64,000 bases of DNA from Massilia pinisoli (GTDB lineage: Bacteria; Pseudomonadota; Gammaproteobacteria; Burkholderiales; Burkholderiaceae_D): the NCBI RefSeq assembly GCF_024753285.1, contig NZ_JANUGW010000001.1, positions 248,001 to 312,000 of the forward strand, in the 5' to 3' direction. Numbering within the stretch: the stretch's first letter is position 1; every line of letters begins with the position of its first letter. The notes under the pieces are model-generated. The model saw only the letters and a list, made by a program, of their open reading frames with translations. It ran no database searches and was not told the origin of the DNA. A program made the position numbers and the translations under genes. This document shows, piece after piece, positions 45,370-55,745 of this stretch.

Positions 45370-46665
45370 ATGAAAAAATTGAAGGGCATGCGCTGGTGGA
45401 TGGTGGGGCTGGTCACGCTCGGCTTGATCGTCAACTACCTGGCACGCAACACGCTGTCGGTGGCGGCCCCCACGATGATGGCCGACCTGCACATCGACAC
45501 GAAGCAGTATTCGTACATCGTCGTCGCGTGGCAGGTCTGTTATGCCGTCATGCAGCCCGTCGCCGGCTTCGTGCTGGACGCGATCGGCACCAAGATCGGC
45601 TTCGCCGTGTTCGCGTTCGCGTGGTCGCTCGCGTGCGCGTGCGCCGCGCTGGCGTCGGGCTGGCAGAGCATGGCGTTCTTCCGTGGCTTGCTGGGCCTGA
45701 CGGAAGCGGCGGGCATCCCGGCCGGCGTCAAGGCGACGACGGAATGGTTCCCGGCGCGCGAGCGCTCCGTCGCCATCGGCTGGTTCAACATCGGCTCGTC
45801 GATCGGCGCCCTGTGCGCGCCGCCGCTCGTCGTCTGGGCGATCCTGCACGCGGGTTGGCAGTGGGCGTTCGTCATCGTCGGCGTGCTGGGCATCGCGTGG
45901 ACCGTGCTGTGGTCCGTGTTCTACAAGCACCCGCGCGACCAGAAGCGCTTGTCGGACGCGGAGCGCGACTACATCCTCGCGGGCCAGGAAGCGAAGCACC
46001 AGGACAGCGCAGCGAAGGCGTCGTGGCGCCAGATCGTCAGGAGCCGCAACTTCTGGTCGATCGCGATCCCGCGCTTCCTGTCCGAACCGGCCTGGCAGAC
46101 GTTCAACGCGTGGATTCCGCTGTACATGGCGACGGAACGCCATATGAACCTGAAAGAAATCGCGGCGTTCGCGTGGCTGCCGTTCCTGGCCGCCGACATC
46201 GGCTGCGTGCTGGGCGGCTATCTGTCGCCGTTCATGCATCGGCACTTGCGCGTGTCGCTGTTCGACTCGCGCAAGTGGGTGATGGCGTTCGGCTCGCTGT
46301 GCATGATCGCACCCGGCTGCATCGGCCTCGTGGCGAGCCCGTACACGGCCATCTTCCTGCTCTGCATCGGCGGCTTCGCGCACCAGACGCTGTCCGGCGC
46401 GCTTTATGCGATCACGTCCGACGTCTTCGGCAAGAACGAGGTGGCGACGGCGACGGGCCTGGCCGGCATGTCCGGCTACCTGGGTGCCACGTTGTTCACG
46501 CTGCTGTTCGGCGTGCTCGTCACGCACACCGGCTACAGCCCGATGTTCGTCGTGCTCGCCGTGTTCGACGTGCTCGCGGCCATCGTCGTGTGGACGCTGG
46601 TGCGCGAGGGCGGCCCGCGCACGCCCGTCAAAACGGATGCCCCGGCCGTCGCCGGCATCCGGTAA
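45370..46665 (+). CDS. exuT: Hexuronate MFS transporter (ExuT type)
   Basis: The protein has 431 residues and 12 membrane helices. It belongs to the anion:cation symporter branch, with RWWMVGLVTLGLIVNYLARN at the first helix, FRGLLGLTEAAGIPAG and WFPARERSVAIGWFNIGSS. This matches ExuT and GudP carriers. GGAGGAG precedes the ATG. The 87-base gap after uxaB has no terminator. Its position in the operon makes galacturonate the probable substrate. Confidence 0.9.
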   Translation: MKKLKGMRWWMVGLVTLGLIVNYLARNTLSVAAPTMMADLHIDTKQYSYIVVAWQVCYAVMQPVAGFVLDAIGTKIGFAVFAFAWSLACACAALASGWQSMAFFRGLLGLTEAAGIPAGVKATTEWFPARERSVAIGWFNIGSSIGALCAPPLVVWAILHAGWQWAFVIVGVLGIAWTVLWSVFYKHPRDQKRLSDAERDYILAGQEAKHQDSAAKASWRQIVRSRNFWSIAIPRFLSEPAWQTFNAWIPLYMATERHMNLKEIAAFAWLPFLAADIGCVLGGYLSPFMHRHLRVSLFDSRKWVMAFGSLCMIAPGCIGLVASPYTAIFLLCIGGFAHQTLSGALYAITSDVFGKNEVATATGLAGMSGYLGATLFTLLFGVLVTHTGYSPMFVVLAVFDVLAAIVVWTLVREGGPRTPVKTDAPAVAGIR

Positions 46666-46711
46666 ACTGCCGGGCTGACCAACACCAACCACACGACGAC
46701 AAGGACCAACG

Positions 46712-47650
46712 ATGGGCGCACACACCGTCTACGCGATCGGCGAATGCATGATCGAATTGCAGAAGACCGCGCAAGGGCAGGGCGGCACGATGGATTACCG
46801 CTTCGGCGGCGACACGCTGAACACGGCCGTGTACATGGCGCGCCTGCTCGATCCTGCCGAGACGAACGTTGCATACGTGACGGGCCTCGGCGCCGACGGC
46901 ATGTCCGCCGAGATGCTGGCCGCGTGGGCGCGCGAGGGCATCGACACGTCGTGCGTGCAGCAACTGCCGGACCGCCTGCCGGGCATCTACATGATCGAGA
47001 CCGACCCGGACGGCGAACGCCGCTTCCACTACTGGCGCCGCGATTCGGCCGCGCGGCACTGGCTGGCGGCGCCTGGCGCGGGTGCGGTGCTCGACCGGCT
47101 GTCCGGCGCGCGCATGGTGTATTTGTCGGGCATCAGCCTCGCGATCCTGGCCCCTGGCGACCGCGATCGCCTGATCGCCACGCTGGCGCAATGCCGCGCC
47201 GCGGGCGGCACCGTCGTCTTCGACAACAACTACCGCCCGCGCCTGTGGGAGAGCCCGGCCGTGGCGCGCGACGTCTACGGCCGCGTGCTCGCGCACGCCG
47301 ACATCGCGCTGCTCACCCTCGACGACGAGGTCGCGCTGTACGGCCCGGCCGATGCCCGCGCGGTCGTCGAGCGCACGCGCGCGCTGGGCGTGGGCGAAGT
47401 CGTCGTCAAGTGCGGCGGGGCGCCGTGCGTCGTCTGGCACGACGGCATCCTGCACGAGGTCGCGCCCGCGCCCGTACGCGACGTCATCGACACGACGGCG
47501 GCCGGCGACTCGTTCGGCGCCGCGTACATGGCCGCGCGCCTGGCCGGCAAGGGACCGGACGACGCGGCGCGCGCCGGCCACCGCCTGGCCGGGACCGTCA
47601 TCCGCCACCGCGGCGCGATCATCCCCCGCGACGCGATGCCGGGCGAGTGA
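46712..47650 (+). CDS. kdgK: 2-keto-3-deoxygluconate kinase (PfkB family)
   Basis: This enzyme phosphorylates KDG to KDPG, the last step before aldol cleavage. It has 312 residues. The PfkB signature is DTTAAGDSFGAAYM, with catalytic Asp266, and the early GECMIELQ and FGGDTLNTAVYMARL are typical of KdgK. AAGGA precedes the ATG. The aldolase gene eda is not in the window, so KDPG must be split by an enzyme encoded elsewhere. Confidence 0.93.
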   Translation: MGAHTVYAIGECMIELQKTAQGQGGTMDYRFGGDTLNTAVYMARLLDPAETNVAYVTGLGADGMSAEMLAAWAREGIDTSCVQQLPDRLPGIYMIETDPDGERRFHYWRRDSAARHWLAAPGAGAVLDRLSGARMVYLSGISLAILAPGDRDRLIATLAQCRAAGGTVVFDNNYRPRLWESPAVARDVYGRVLAHADIALLTLDDEVALYGPADARAVVERTRALGVGEVVVKCGGAPCVVWHDGILHEVAPAPVRDVIDTTAAGDSFGAAYMAARLAGKGPDDAARAGHRLAGTVIRHRGAIIPRDAMPGE

Positions 47651-47691
47651 ACACGCTCCTCGGACACCAGAGTTTCGCTACACTGCCGACC

Positions 47692-48417
47692 ATGAACACT
47701 CCGATTCCACCCGCCACCGTGGGCGAGGCCGAAAGCGGCTTGAGCGCATCGCGCCGCGTTTACCTGTGCCTGCGCCGGCGCATCGTCGAGATGGCCATGC
47801 TGCCCGGCACGCGCGTCGTCGAGCGCGACATCGCCGAGGAATTCGGCACGAGCCGCACGCCCGTGCACGAGGCCGTGCAGCGGCTGGCCGACGAGGGACT
47901 GATCGAGATCGTGCCGCGCTCCGGCACGTTCGTCGCGCGCATCCCGCTGGACGCGCTCGAAGAGGCGAACCTCGTACGCCATGCGCTGGAGACGGCGATC
48001 ATCGAAAAGGCGGCCGCACGCGTGGGCCCCGACGACGCGGCGCGCCTGCGCGCGATCCTGGCCGAGCAGGAAGCCGCGATCGGCGCGAACGATTTCGGCG
48101 CGTTCCACCGCACGGACGAGCGCTTCCACGCCTTGCTCGCCGAACTGTCCGGCTATCCGGGCGTGTGGCCCATCATCCAGCAGGCCAAGACGCAGATGGA
48201 CCGCTACCGCCAGCTCACGTTGCCGCTGGAAGGCCGCATGGCGGGCGTGCTGGAAGAGCACCGCGCGGTCGTCGACGCCATCGAGGCGCGCGATCCGGCC
48301 CGCGCCGTCGCCGCCATGCGCGAACACCTCGACCACGTGATGCCCGTCCTGGAAATCACACGCAAACTGCGTCCGGAATTCTTCACGACGCACCTCGACA
48401 CCCGGCCCGCGCGCTGA
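47692..48417 (+). CDS. GntR-family (FadR subgroup) regulator of uronate use
   Basis: The protein has 241 residues. An N-terminal winged helix-turn-helix (about 20-85: RDIAEEFGTSRTPVHEAVQRL, EIVPRSGTFV) is followed by an all-helical FCD domain (about 90-225) with metal-site candidates in FHRTDERFHALL and MREHLDHVM. Regulators of this type, such as ExuR and UxuR, repress hexuronate genes until a uronate or derivative binds. It is the last gene of the operon, 41 bases after kdgK, and is the likely reader of the palindromes at 40785-40818. Confidence 0.88.
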   Translation: MNTPIPPATVGEAESGLSASRRVYLCLRRRIVEMAMLPGTRVVERDIAEEFGTSRTPVHEAVQRLADEGLIEIVPRSGTFVARIPLDALEEANLVRHALETAIIEKAAARVGPDDAARLRAILAEQEAAIGANDFGAFHRTDERFHALLAELSGYPGVWPIIQQAKTQMDRYRQLTLPLEGRMAGVLEEHRAVVDAIEARDPARAVAAMREHLDHVMPVLEITRKLRPEFFTTHLDTRPAR

Positions 48418-48502
48418 TGCGACGTCCGGACGCGCGTCGGGCTTGGGTCCCGCGCGACCGATTTGCTACCATGGCACCTTGTCCACTTTGATGAAGTCTG
48501 CC

Positions 48503-49729
48503 ATGCCCAACAACAAGCGCCCGGCCAAGGGCCCGTCGGCCCAGCCCAACCGCAAACCCGCCAAGCCGGTGGAGGCGGATCCCGACGCGCTCGCGCAGAA
48601 CCTCGTCGACCTGGCGCTCGAGATCACCGAGCGGGAATCGGCCGACCCGGCCACGCTCGCGGCGCGGCGGCAGGAGCTGACGGTGCTGATCCGCCGGCTG
48701 CTGCGACGCAAGCACGACGACGTGCTGGGCGGCGCCATCGAGGTCGCCCGCTACACGGACGCCGACTGCTGCCGCCTGCTGCGCGAACGCGTCGAGGAAG
48801 AAGCGGCCACGTTGCACGTGCGCGGCGACGACGACGTGGAAATGGAGATCGACGCGTTCATGATCCCGCTGTTCGTGCACAGCACGGGCGGCCTCGTCGA
48901 GACGGACGTGTTCCGCGACGACGCCGATTTCGAAGCACTGATGGACAGTTTCCGCCAGGCCGGCCTCGCCAGCCCAGGCACGCGCATCGTCGTCGTGCGC
49001 CATCTGTACGACCTGGACGGCGTCGATCGCATCCGCTACAGCGACCTGCAGGAGATGCTGCGCGAAGCTTATGCCGCCATGCGCTCGCGCAAGCTCGTGC
49101 CCACGCCCGCCATCGCGGCCAGCATGCGGCCGTGGGAGGGCGGCGACTACGGTCCGGACGACGAGGCGATGGAACTGCGCTTCCTCCTCGGCTTCGCGCT
49201 GAAGGCCGCGGACGACCCGTTCTACGAGGTACCGGCCGACGAGGCGGCCGGCGACGCCTATTTCGAAGGACGCATGGCCCGCTACCGCATGTGGGCAGGG
49301 AGTGTCGCACCGCTGCTGCAGCGCTGCCTGTCGAGTCACCCGGCCGGGGTCGAGCTGAACTTCCTGTACCAGGACCTGTTCTACGGCGCGAAGGAGCAAG
49401 GCGTGGCCGAGCTGTCGATGCTGGCGACGCTGGCCGAAGTCAACCAGCGGCTCGACGAGCAGCAGCGCGCGCCGGACCGCATCAAGGCCGTCGTCGCGCC
49501 CGTCGAAGCGAACGGCGAAGCCGTACTGCGCATCAACTTGTACCCGCTGGACGGCGGCCCACCGCTGGCCACCGTGGACAAGCCGCTGGACCTGGCCGCC
49601 CACCTGGAAGCCGAACTGGAAGACTTGTGCGATGCGCTGGGCACGGTCGGCCTGGACGGCATCCTGCTGGCCCGCGGCTTCGATGCGGCGGGCGAGCCGG
49701 AAAGCGCGGAACCCTATCTTTCGGCCTGA
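48503..49729 (+). CDS. Conserved hypothetical protein, DUF2863-like
   Basis: The protein has 408 residues with no signal peptide or membrane helix, so it is probably cytosolic. The N-terminus is basic and proline-rich (NNKRPAKGPSAQPNRKPAKP). The rest is acidic and mixed alpha/beta, with YDLDGVDRIRYSDLQEML and GVELNFLYQDLFYGAKEQG. Its length and composition fit the DUF2863 family of Burkholderiales, but this is recognition by eye and the function is unknown. The ATG at 48503 has a weak GAAG upstream; 48491 is an alternative. Confidence 0.7.
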   Translation: MPNNKRPAKGPSAQPNRKPAKPVEADPDALAQNLVDLALEITERESADPATLAARRQELTVLIRRLLRRKHDDVLGGAIEVARYTDADCCRLLRERVEEEAATLHVRGDDDVEMEIDAFMIPLFVHSTGGLVETDVFRDDADFEALMDSFRQAGLASPGTRIVVVRHLYDLDGVDRIRYSDLQEMLREAYAAMRSRKLVPTPAIAASMRPWEGGDYGPDDEAMELRFLLGFALKAADDPFYEVPADEAAGDAYFEGRMARYRMWAGSVAPLLQRCLSSHPAGVELNFLYQDLFYGAKEQGVAELSMLATLAEVNQRLDEQQRAPDRIKAVVAPVEANGEAVLRINLYPLDGGPPLATVDKPLDLAAHLEAELEDLCDALGTVGLDGILLARGFDAAGEPESAEPYLSA

Positions 49730-50138
49730 CCTCAACCGTCATGCGTGGCGGGTGCGGACGTTCCCGCCCGGCGCTGTCGCCGCGCCGTCCGGCGCGGCAT
49801 TCTCCCTCTGAAAATCCCCATTCGCAGCCCGTGCGCACGGGCTGTCGCGCAAGCGCAGACGATGCGATTTCGTAGTGCTTTTTCCTCTGTCCCCGTAGGA
49901 GGGAACCTACAAGGTTGGGCGCTCTGCCGAGCTCTCCCAGGGAGACCCGGACAGTCGCGCCGTTCGCACCTTTCTTGATGCAAATATTGCAATGCATAAA
50001 TGAAAATCTTAAGAAATTTGCATGATACGATTCACTGGTCCGGCATCTGATCTGTCGGTGTTTTCCAAGCATCGATGCATCAGTGGCTGGCCTTGAATCC
50101 AGATCAACTAGAACGCCCCAAGGCGAAAGGAAATCAAC
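49730..50138 (+). promoter_or_regulatory. Structured 409-base gap upstream of the glycosyltransferase
   Basis: There is no convincing gene here. The gap holds a perfect 20-bp palindrome (CAGCCCGTGC at 49825-49834, then its complement to 49844), a hairpin GTAGG/CCTAC at about 49898-49913, and TCTCCC-A-GGGAGA at 49933-49945. An 8-bp inverted repeat, ATGCAAAT (49978-49985) and ATTTGCAT (50016-50023), brackets a possible promoter, TTGCAA (49987-49992) and TAAGAA (50010-50015), 17 bases apart. The first part may be a structured RNA and the last part the promoter. Confidence 0.45.
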
Positions 50139-51377
50139 ATGCCGACCCTGATCGTGTTTTGCCATCTGCGCTGGGACTTCGTCTTCCAGCGCCCCCAGCA
50201 CCTCATGACTCGCCTGGCGGAACACTACCGAATCCTGTTCGTCGAGGAGCCGGTGTATGACGCGGGCGAGGCGCACCTGAAGAAGACGGCCGTCGCGCCG
50301 AACATCACGGTGTGCCAGCCGCATACCGGTATCCAGGCCCCCGGCTTCCACGACGACCAGATCCCCACGCTGCAAACGCTGCTGGCCGACCTCGTCCCGG
50401 AAGGCGAGCGTCCCGTCGTCTGGTTCTACACCCCGATGGCCCTGCCGCTGCTGCAAGGCTTCGATCCGGCTCTCGTCATCTACGACTGCATGGACGAACT
50501 GGCCGCCTTCAAGAATGCCCCGAAACAGCTGCTGCAGCGTGAGAACGCGCTGCTGAACATCGCCGACCTGTGCTTCACGGGCGGCCCGAGCCTGTACCAG
50601 TCCAAGCGCGACCGCCACGCCAACGCGCACTGCTTCTCCAGCAGCGTCGACGCCAAGCACTTCCGCAAGGCCCTCGACCGTGACGACAGCCACGCCGAAC
50701 AGAACCACCTGCCGCGTCCGCGCCTTGGCTTCTACGGCGTGATCGACGAACGCTTCGACACGGACCTCATCACGCAGGTCGCGGAAGCCCGCCCGGACTG
50801 GCAGATCGTGCTCGTGGGCCCGGTGGTGAAGATTGACCCGGCCAACCTGCCGCGCGCGAACAACATCCACTACATGGGGCAGCGCACGTATGACCAGCTG
50901 CCGCAATTCCTGGCCGGCTGGGACGTCTGCCTGTTGCCGTTCGCGCTGAACGAATCGACCAAGTTCATCAGCCCCACCAAGGTGCTGGAATACATGGCGG
51001 CCGAACTGCCGTCCGTCAGCACGCCGATCACGGACGTGAAGGTGCCGTACGGGGACGTCGTCGCCATCGCCGACACGCCGGAAAAATTCATCGCCGCGTG
51101 CGACCGCATGCTCGCGATGAACGACGAGCAGAAGTCGGCGCTGGTCGACCGCATGCGTGCGATCGTCGCCAACACGTCGTGGGACAAGACGGCCGCCAGC
51201 ATGCACCACCTGATCCAGACGACCGCCCCCAGCAACAAGGCCCAGCGCTTCATCGCGCGGGCGGAAGAGGCGGACTTCGACGACGTCGTCAATGCCGAGA
51301 ACGTCAATCCGCTGCCGATCGCGGCGCTGGCGTCGCGCATGGTGCCGAAGGATGGCATGGCGAAGGCCGCCGGCTAA
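50139..51377 (+). CDS. Glycosyltransferase family 1-like protein
   Basis: The protein has 412 residues. An N-terminal nucleotide-sugar fold begins IVFCHLRWDFVFQRPQHLM, a form seen in glycosyltransferases that accompany UDP-galactopyranose mutase. The C-terminal half has RPRLGFYGVIDERFD, VLVGPVVKID and KFISPTKVLEYMAAELP, a GT-B donor-site pattern. AAGGA precedes the ATG. An intrinsic terminator follows 12 bases after the stop. With the nearby glf gene it may build a galactofuranose-containing glycan. The acceptor is unknown. Confidence 0.82.
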   Translation: MPTLIVFCHLRWDFVFQRPQHLMTRLAEHYRILFVEEPVYDAGEAHLKKTAVAPNITVCQPHTGIQAPGFHDDQIPTLQTLLADLVPEGERPVVWFYTPMALPLLQGFDPALVIYDCMDELAAFKNAPKQLLQRENALLNIADLCFTGGPSLYQSKRDRHANAHCFSSSVDAKHFRKALDRDDSHAEQNHLPRPRLGFYGVIDERFDTDLITQVAEARPDWQIVLVGPVVKIDPANLPRANNIHYMGQRTYDQLPQFLAGWDVCLLPFALNESTKFISPTKVLEYMAAELPSVSTPITDVKVPYGDVVAIADTPEKFIAACDRMLAMNDEQKSALVDRMRAIVANTSWDKTAASMHHLIQTTAPSNKAQRFIARAEEADFDDVVNAENVNPLPIAALASRMVPKDGMAKAAG

Positions 51378-51389
51378 GGTGGTCCACGA

Positions 51390-51414
51390 GCCGGCGCAGG
51401 CGCGCCGGCCTTTT
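51390..51414 (+). terminator. Intrinsic terminator of the glycosyltransferase gene
   Basis: An 8-bp stem (GCCGGCGC pairing with GCGCCGGC, loop AGGC) is followed by C and four T. It starts 12 bases after the glycosyltransferase stop, so the rhamnosidase gene downstream needs its own promoter. Confidence 0.82.
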
Positions 51415-51519
51415 GTGTGACGCATCACGCGTCACGCGCATCAGTCAGAAATCGCTCAGCCGGCCGATTATTTCGCGTAGCCCGTCCTGGCCGGGGCATC
51501 TCGTGAATACAATGCGCCG

Positions 51520-53640
51520 ATGCGACTGTATTCACTCTTCATCGGCCTCGTGCTGACACTTCTGTGCGGCGCCGCGGGCGCGCAAGACGCGGCGACCTGG
51601 ATCTGGGCGCCGGGCGATTTCGATATCTGGCTCAGCAACCGGATGCAGGTGCAGCGCGTCGAACGCGACGTCGCCTGGCCGCCGTTCTGGCGCATGTACA
51701 GCCACCAGCCGCAGGTGAACTTCATGCGGCGGGTGGACCTCGCCGCGCCGGAAGACATCGTCATCACCGTCGAAGGCACGTACAACGTCGCCATCGACGG
51801 CCGCTTCGTCCACGGCGACCAGCGGCACATCCGCGTGCCGGCCGGCAGGCATGCGCTGAATATCCAGGTCTACAATCCGGCATCGCCGCCGGCCGTGCTC
51901 GTGCAAGGCACGACGATCCGGTCCGATTCGTCGTGGACGGTCGGACCGCGGCCGAATGCGCCAACGGCCGACCATGCCGCGCACTGGCATTTCGCGGCGC
52001 CGGACGATCCGCCGTCGCACTACCGGCTGGCCACCCGCGAGGTGCGTCCCGTCGCTGTCGAGCGTGATGCGCACGGCGTCCTCGTCGACTTCGGCCAGGA
52101 AACGACGGGCTTCGTTCAATTGAAGAACCTGATTGGCAGCGGCCGCGTGACCTTCTATTACGGCGAATCGCGCGAGGAGGCGATGTCCGAAGAGGGCGCG
52201 GAAACGCTCGACAATTTCACCGTAGCCCATCACCACCGCACATTCGCGGCGCCCACGTCACGCGCCATGCGCTACGTGCGCGTGCGCGCCGACCGCGGCT
52301 TGCGCTTCGGTGACGTGGCACTCCAGTACGAATACCTGCCCGTCACACACCGCGGCGCGTTCCGCAGCTCGGACGACGAGTTGAACCGCATCTGGGACGT
52401 TGCGCAGCGCACCCTGGAACTCAACACACGCGAATTCTTCATCGACGGCGTCAAGCGCGATCACTGGATCTGGTCCGGCGACGCCGTGCAGGCGTACCTG
52501 ATGAACTACTACGCCTCCTTCGACGGCGACACGGTCAAGCGGACGACGTGGGCGCTGCGCGGCGCCGACCCCGTCGACATGCACATCAACACGATCCTCG
52601 ACTATTCGCTGTACTGGTTCATCGGCATCCGCGACTATGTCCAGTACACGGGCGACACCGAGTTCGTGCAAGCCATCTATCCGCGCATGGTCACGCTGAT
52701 GGACTTCGTGCTGGGGCGGCGCAACGCGAACGGCATGCTGGAAGGGCAGCCGGGCGACTGGGTATTCGTCGACTGGGCCGACATGCCGAAGGACGGCGAG
52801 CTGACGGTCATCCAGCTGCTGTTCGCGCGCAGCCTGGAAGCGATGGCCGACTGCGCGGCACTTGCGCACGACGATGCGAAAGCGGCCACGTACCGTGGGC
52901 TGGCCGCCGACCTGAAGGCGAAGATCCGGAGCGCGTTCTGGGACCCGCAGCGACAGGCGTTCATCCACGGCCGCAAGGACGGCAAAACGAATCCGCTCGT
53001 GACGCGCCATCCGAACATGTTCGCGCTGCTGTTCGGCGACGTGGACGGCGGGCAGGCCGACGCCATCCGCCGCAACGTCCTCATGAACGACGCCGTGCCG
53101 AAGATCACGACGCCGTACATGCGATTCTACGAACTGGCGGCGCTCGCGGAGAGCGGGCAGCAGGCCCGCGTGACGCGCGAGATCAAGGATTACTGGGGCG
53201 GCATGCTGCGCGCGGGCGCGACCTGTTTCTGGGAAGAGTACGACCCGAACGTGCAGGGCGCCGCACGCTATGCCATGTACGGCAAGCCCTTCGGCAAGAG
53301 CCTGTGCCATGCGTGGGGTGCCAGTCCACTGTACCTGCTCGGCAGATACTACCTCGGGGTGAAGCCGACGCAGCCGGGATACGCGGCGTACGTCGTGGAA
53401 CCCGACCTGGGCGGGTTGCAATGGATCGAGGGGAAGGTCCCGACACCGCATGGCGACGTCGCCGTGTTCGCGGACGCGGCGCGGATCAAGGTCACGGCGG
53501 CCGCTGCCGGCGCGGGCGTGCTGCACTTCGCCAGCAGCACGCCGCCCCGCAGCGACACCGGCACGATCCGCCAGGCAGGCGACGGCCGCTACGAACTGGC
53601 GCTGGAGGCAGGCAAGTCGGTCGTCGTCGAGCGGCGGTGA
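51520..53640 (+). CDS. GH78-family alpha-L-rhamnosidase-like hydrolase
   Basis: The protein has 706 residues with a signal peptide (about 1-21, ending GAAGAQ), so it acts in the periplasm or outside. N-terminal beta-sandwich domains span about 25-270. An (alpha/alpha)6 barrel (about 275-620) carries the family motif DGVKRDHWIWSGD at 309-321, where Asp314 sits at the place of the catalytic acid, often Glu. CFWEEYDP later in the barrel holds further conserved acids. A C-terminal beta domain follows (GDVAVFADA). It should release rhamnose from glycans or plant material. It abuts glf convergently. Confidence 0.82.
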   Translation: MRLYSLFIGLVLTLLCGAAGAQDAATWIWAPGDFDIWLSNRMQVQRVERDVAWPPFWRMYSHQPQVNFMRRVDLAAPEDIVITVEGTYNVAIDGRFVHGDQRHIRVPAGRHALNIQVYNPASPPAVLVQGTTIRSDSSWTVGPRPNAPTADHAAHWHFAAPDDPPSHYRLATREVRPVAVERDAHGVLVDFGQETTGFVQLKNLIGSGRVTFYYGESREEAMSEEGAETLDNFTVAHHHRTFAAPTSRAMRYVRVRADRGLRFGDVALQYEYLPVTHRGAFRSSDDELNRIWDVAQRTLELNTREFFIDGVKRDHWIWSGDAVQAYLMNYYASFDGDTVKRTTWALRGADPVDMHINTILDYSLYWFIGIRDYVQYTGDTEFVQAIYPRMVTLMDFVLGRRNANGMLEGQPGDWVFVDWADMPKDGELTVIQLLFARSLEAMADCAALAHDDAKAATYRGLAADLKAKIRSAFWDPQRQAFIHGRKDGKTNPLVTRHPNMFALLFGDVDGGQADAIRRNVLMNDAVPKITTPYMRFYELAALAESGQQARVTREIKDYWGGMLRAGATCFWEEYDPNVQGAARYAMYGKPFGKSLCHAWGASPLYLLGRYYLGVKPTQPGYAAYVVEPDLGGLQWIEGKVPTPHGDVAVFADAARIKVTAAAAGAGVLHFASSTPPRSDTGTIRQAGDGRYELALEAGKSVVVERR

Positions 53641-55179
<1,539 letters not shown>

Positions 55180-55206
55180 AAAAACCGCCGGCCGAAGCCA
55201 GCGGTT
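55180..55206 (-). terminator. Intrinsic terminator of the KGG gene
   Basis: On the minus strand a 10-bp stem with one mismatch (55206-55197 pairing with 55192-55183, loop TTCG) runs into a short T run. It lies about 45 bases after the KGG stop. An extra 8-bp hairpin (55221-55241) lies between the two. Confidence 0.8.
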
Positions 55207-55250
55207 CGAAGGTCGACATACTGCCCGGACTGACCGGGCAGGCGCTGCGA

Positions 55251-55574
55251 TCAGCGCTTGTTGTCGTTCTTGTGGCTCTGCGAGCCGGCCTTGGCGTGCT
55301 GCTCCGGCGTACCGCCGCGGGTGCTGTTGCCGCTCTGCTGGCTGCCGCCGCCCTGGCTTTGCTGGTTGCCGTCGTTCTTGTGGCTCTGCGAGCCGGCGCG
55401 GCGTGCTTCTTCCGAGGTGAACTCGTGGGCATTGCCCGAAGCGTGGGCGGCCTTGCCGCCTTCCGAGGCGATGTCGCGCTGCTTCTGCGGGTCCATCGAT
55501 GCGAAACCGCGGTTGCTGGTGTCGCCGCTCTGGTTGTTACCCTTGTTACCGCCTTGTTGGTTGTTCGATGCCAT
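55251..55574 (-). CDS. KGG-motif general stress protein
   Basis: The protein has 107 residues and is very hydrophilic and probably disordered. A YciG-type unit, RGFASMDPQKQRDIASEGGK followed by AAHASG, carries the KGG-like motif. GSQSHKND occurs twice near the C-terminus, after EEARRAG and EQHAKAG, separated by a Gln/Gly/Ser run. Such proteins rise in stationary phase, heat or dryness in many bacteria and fungi, but the mechanism is not known. AAGGAGA precedes the ATG. Confidence 0.85.
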   Translation of the reverse strand: MASNNQQGGNKGNNQSGDTSNRGFASMDPQKQRDIASEGGKAAHASGNAHEFTSEEARRAGSQSHKNDGNQQSQGGGSQQSGNSTRGGTPEQHAKAGSQSHKNDNKR

Positions 55575-55745
55575 GATCGTTCTCCTTAAAGTTGGTTAAT
55601 CGCCGGTGCACTTCCCTGGCGGCCGGGCTGTCGAAGCCGCCGTGTCGGGAAGAGGTGGGTGCATGTTAAGACCCGCGGTATGCGTGCGGAATAGGAGTTC
55701 TCACGGCTGGCTTGTAGGATGAGTCTGTCCATTTTGGTGCAACAG

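Noticed and set aside
43687..46725. Long open frames on both strands over uxaB and exuT
   Set aside because: They are out of frame with well-conserved enzymes and have the Arg/Ala/Gly composition of GC-rich shadow frames.
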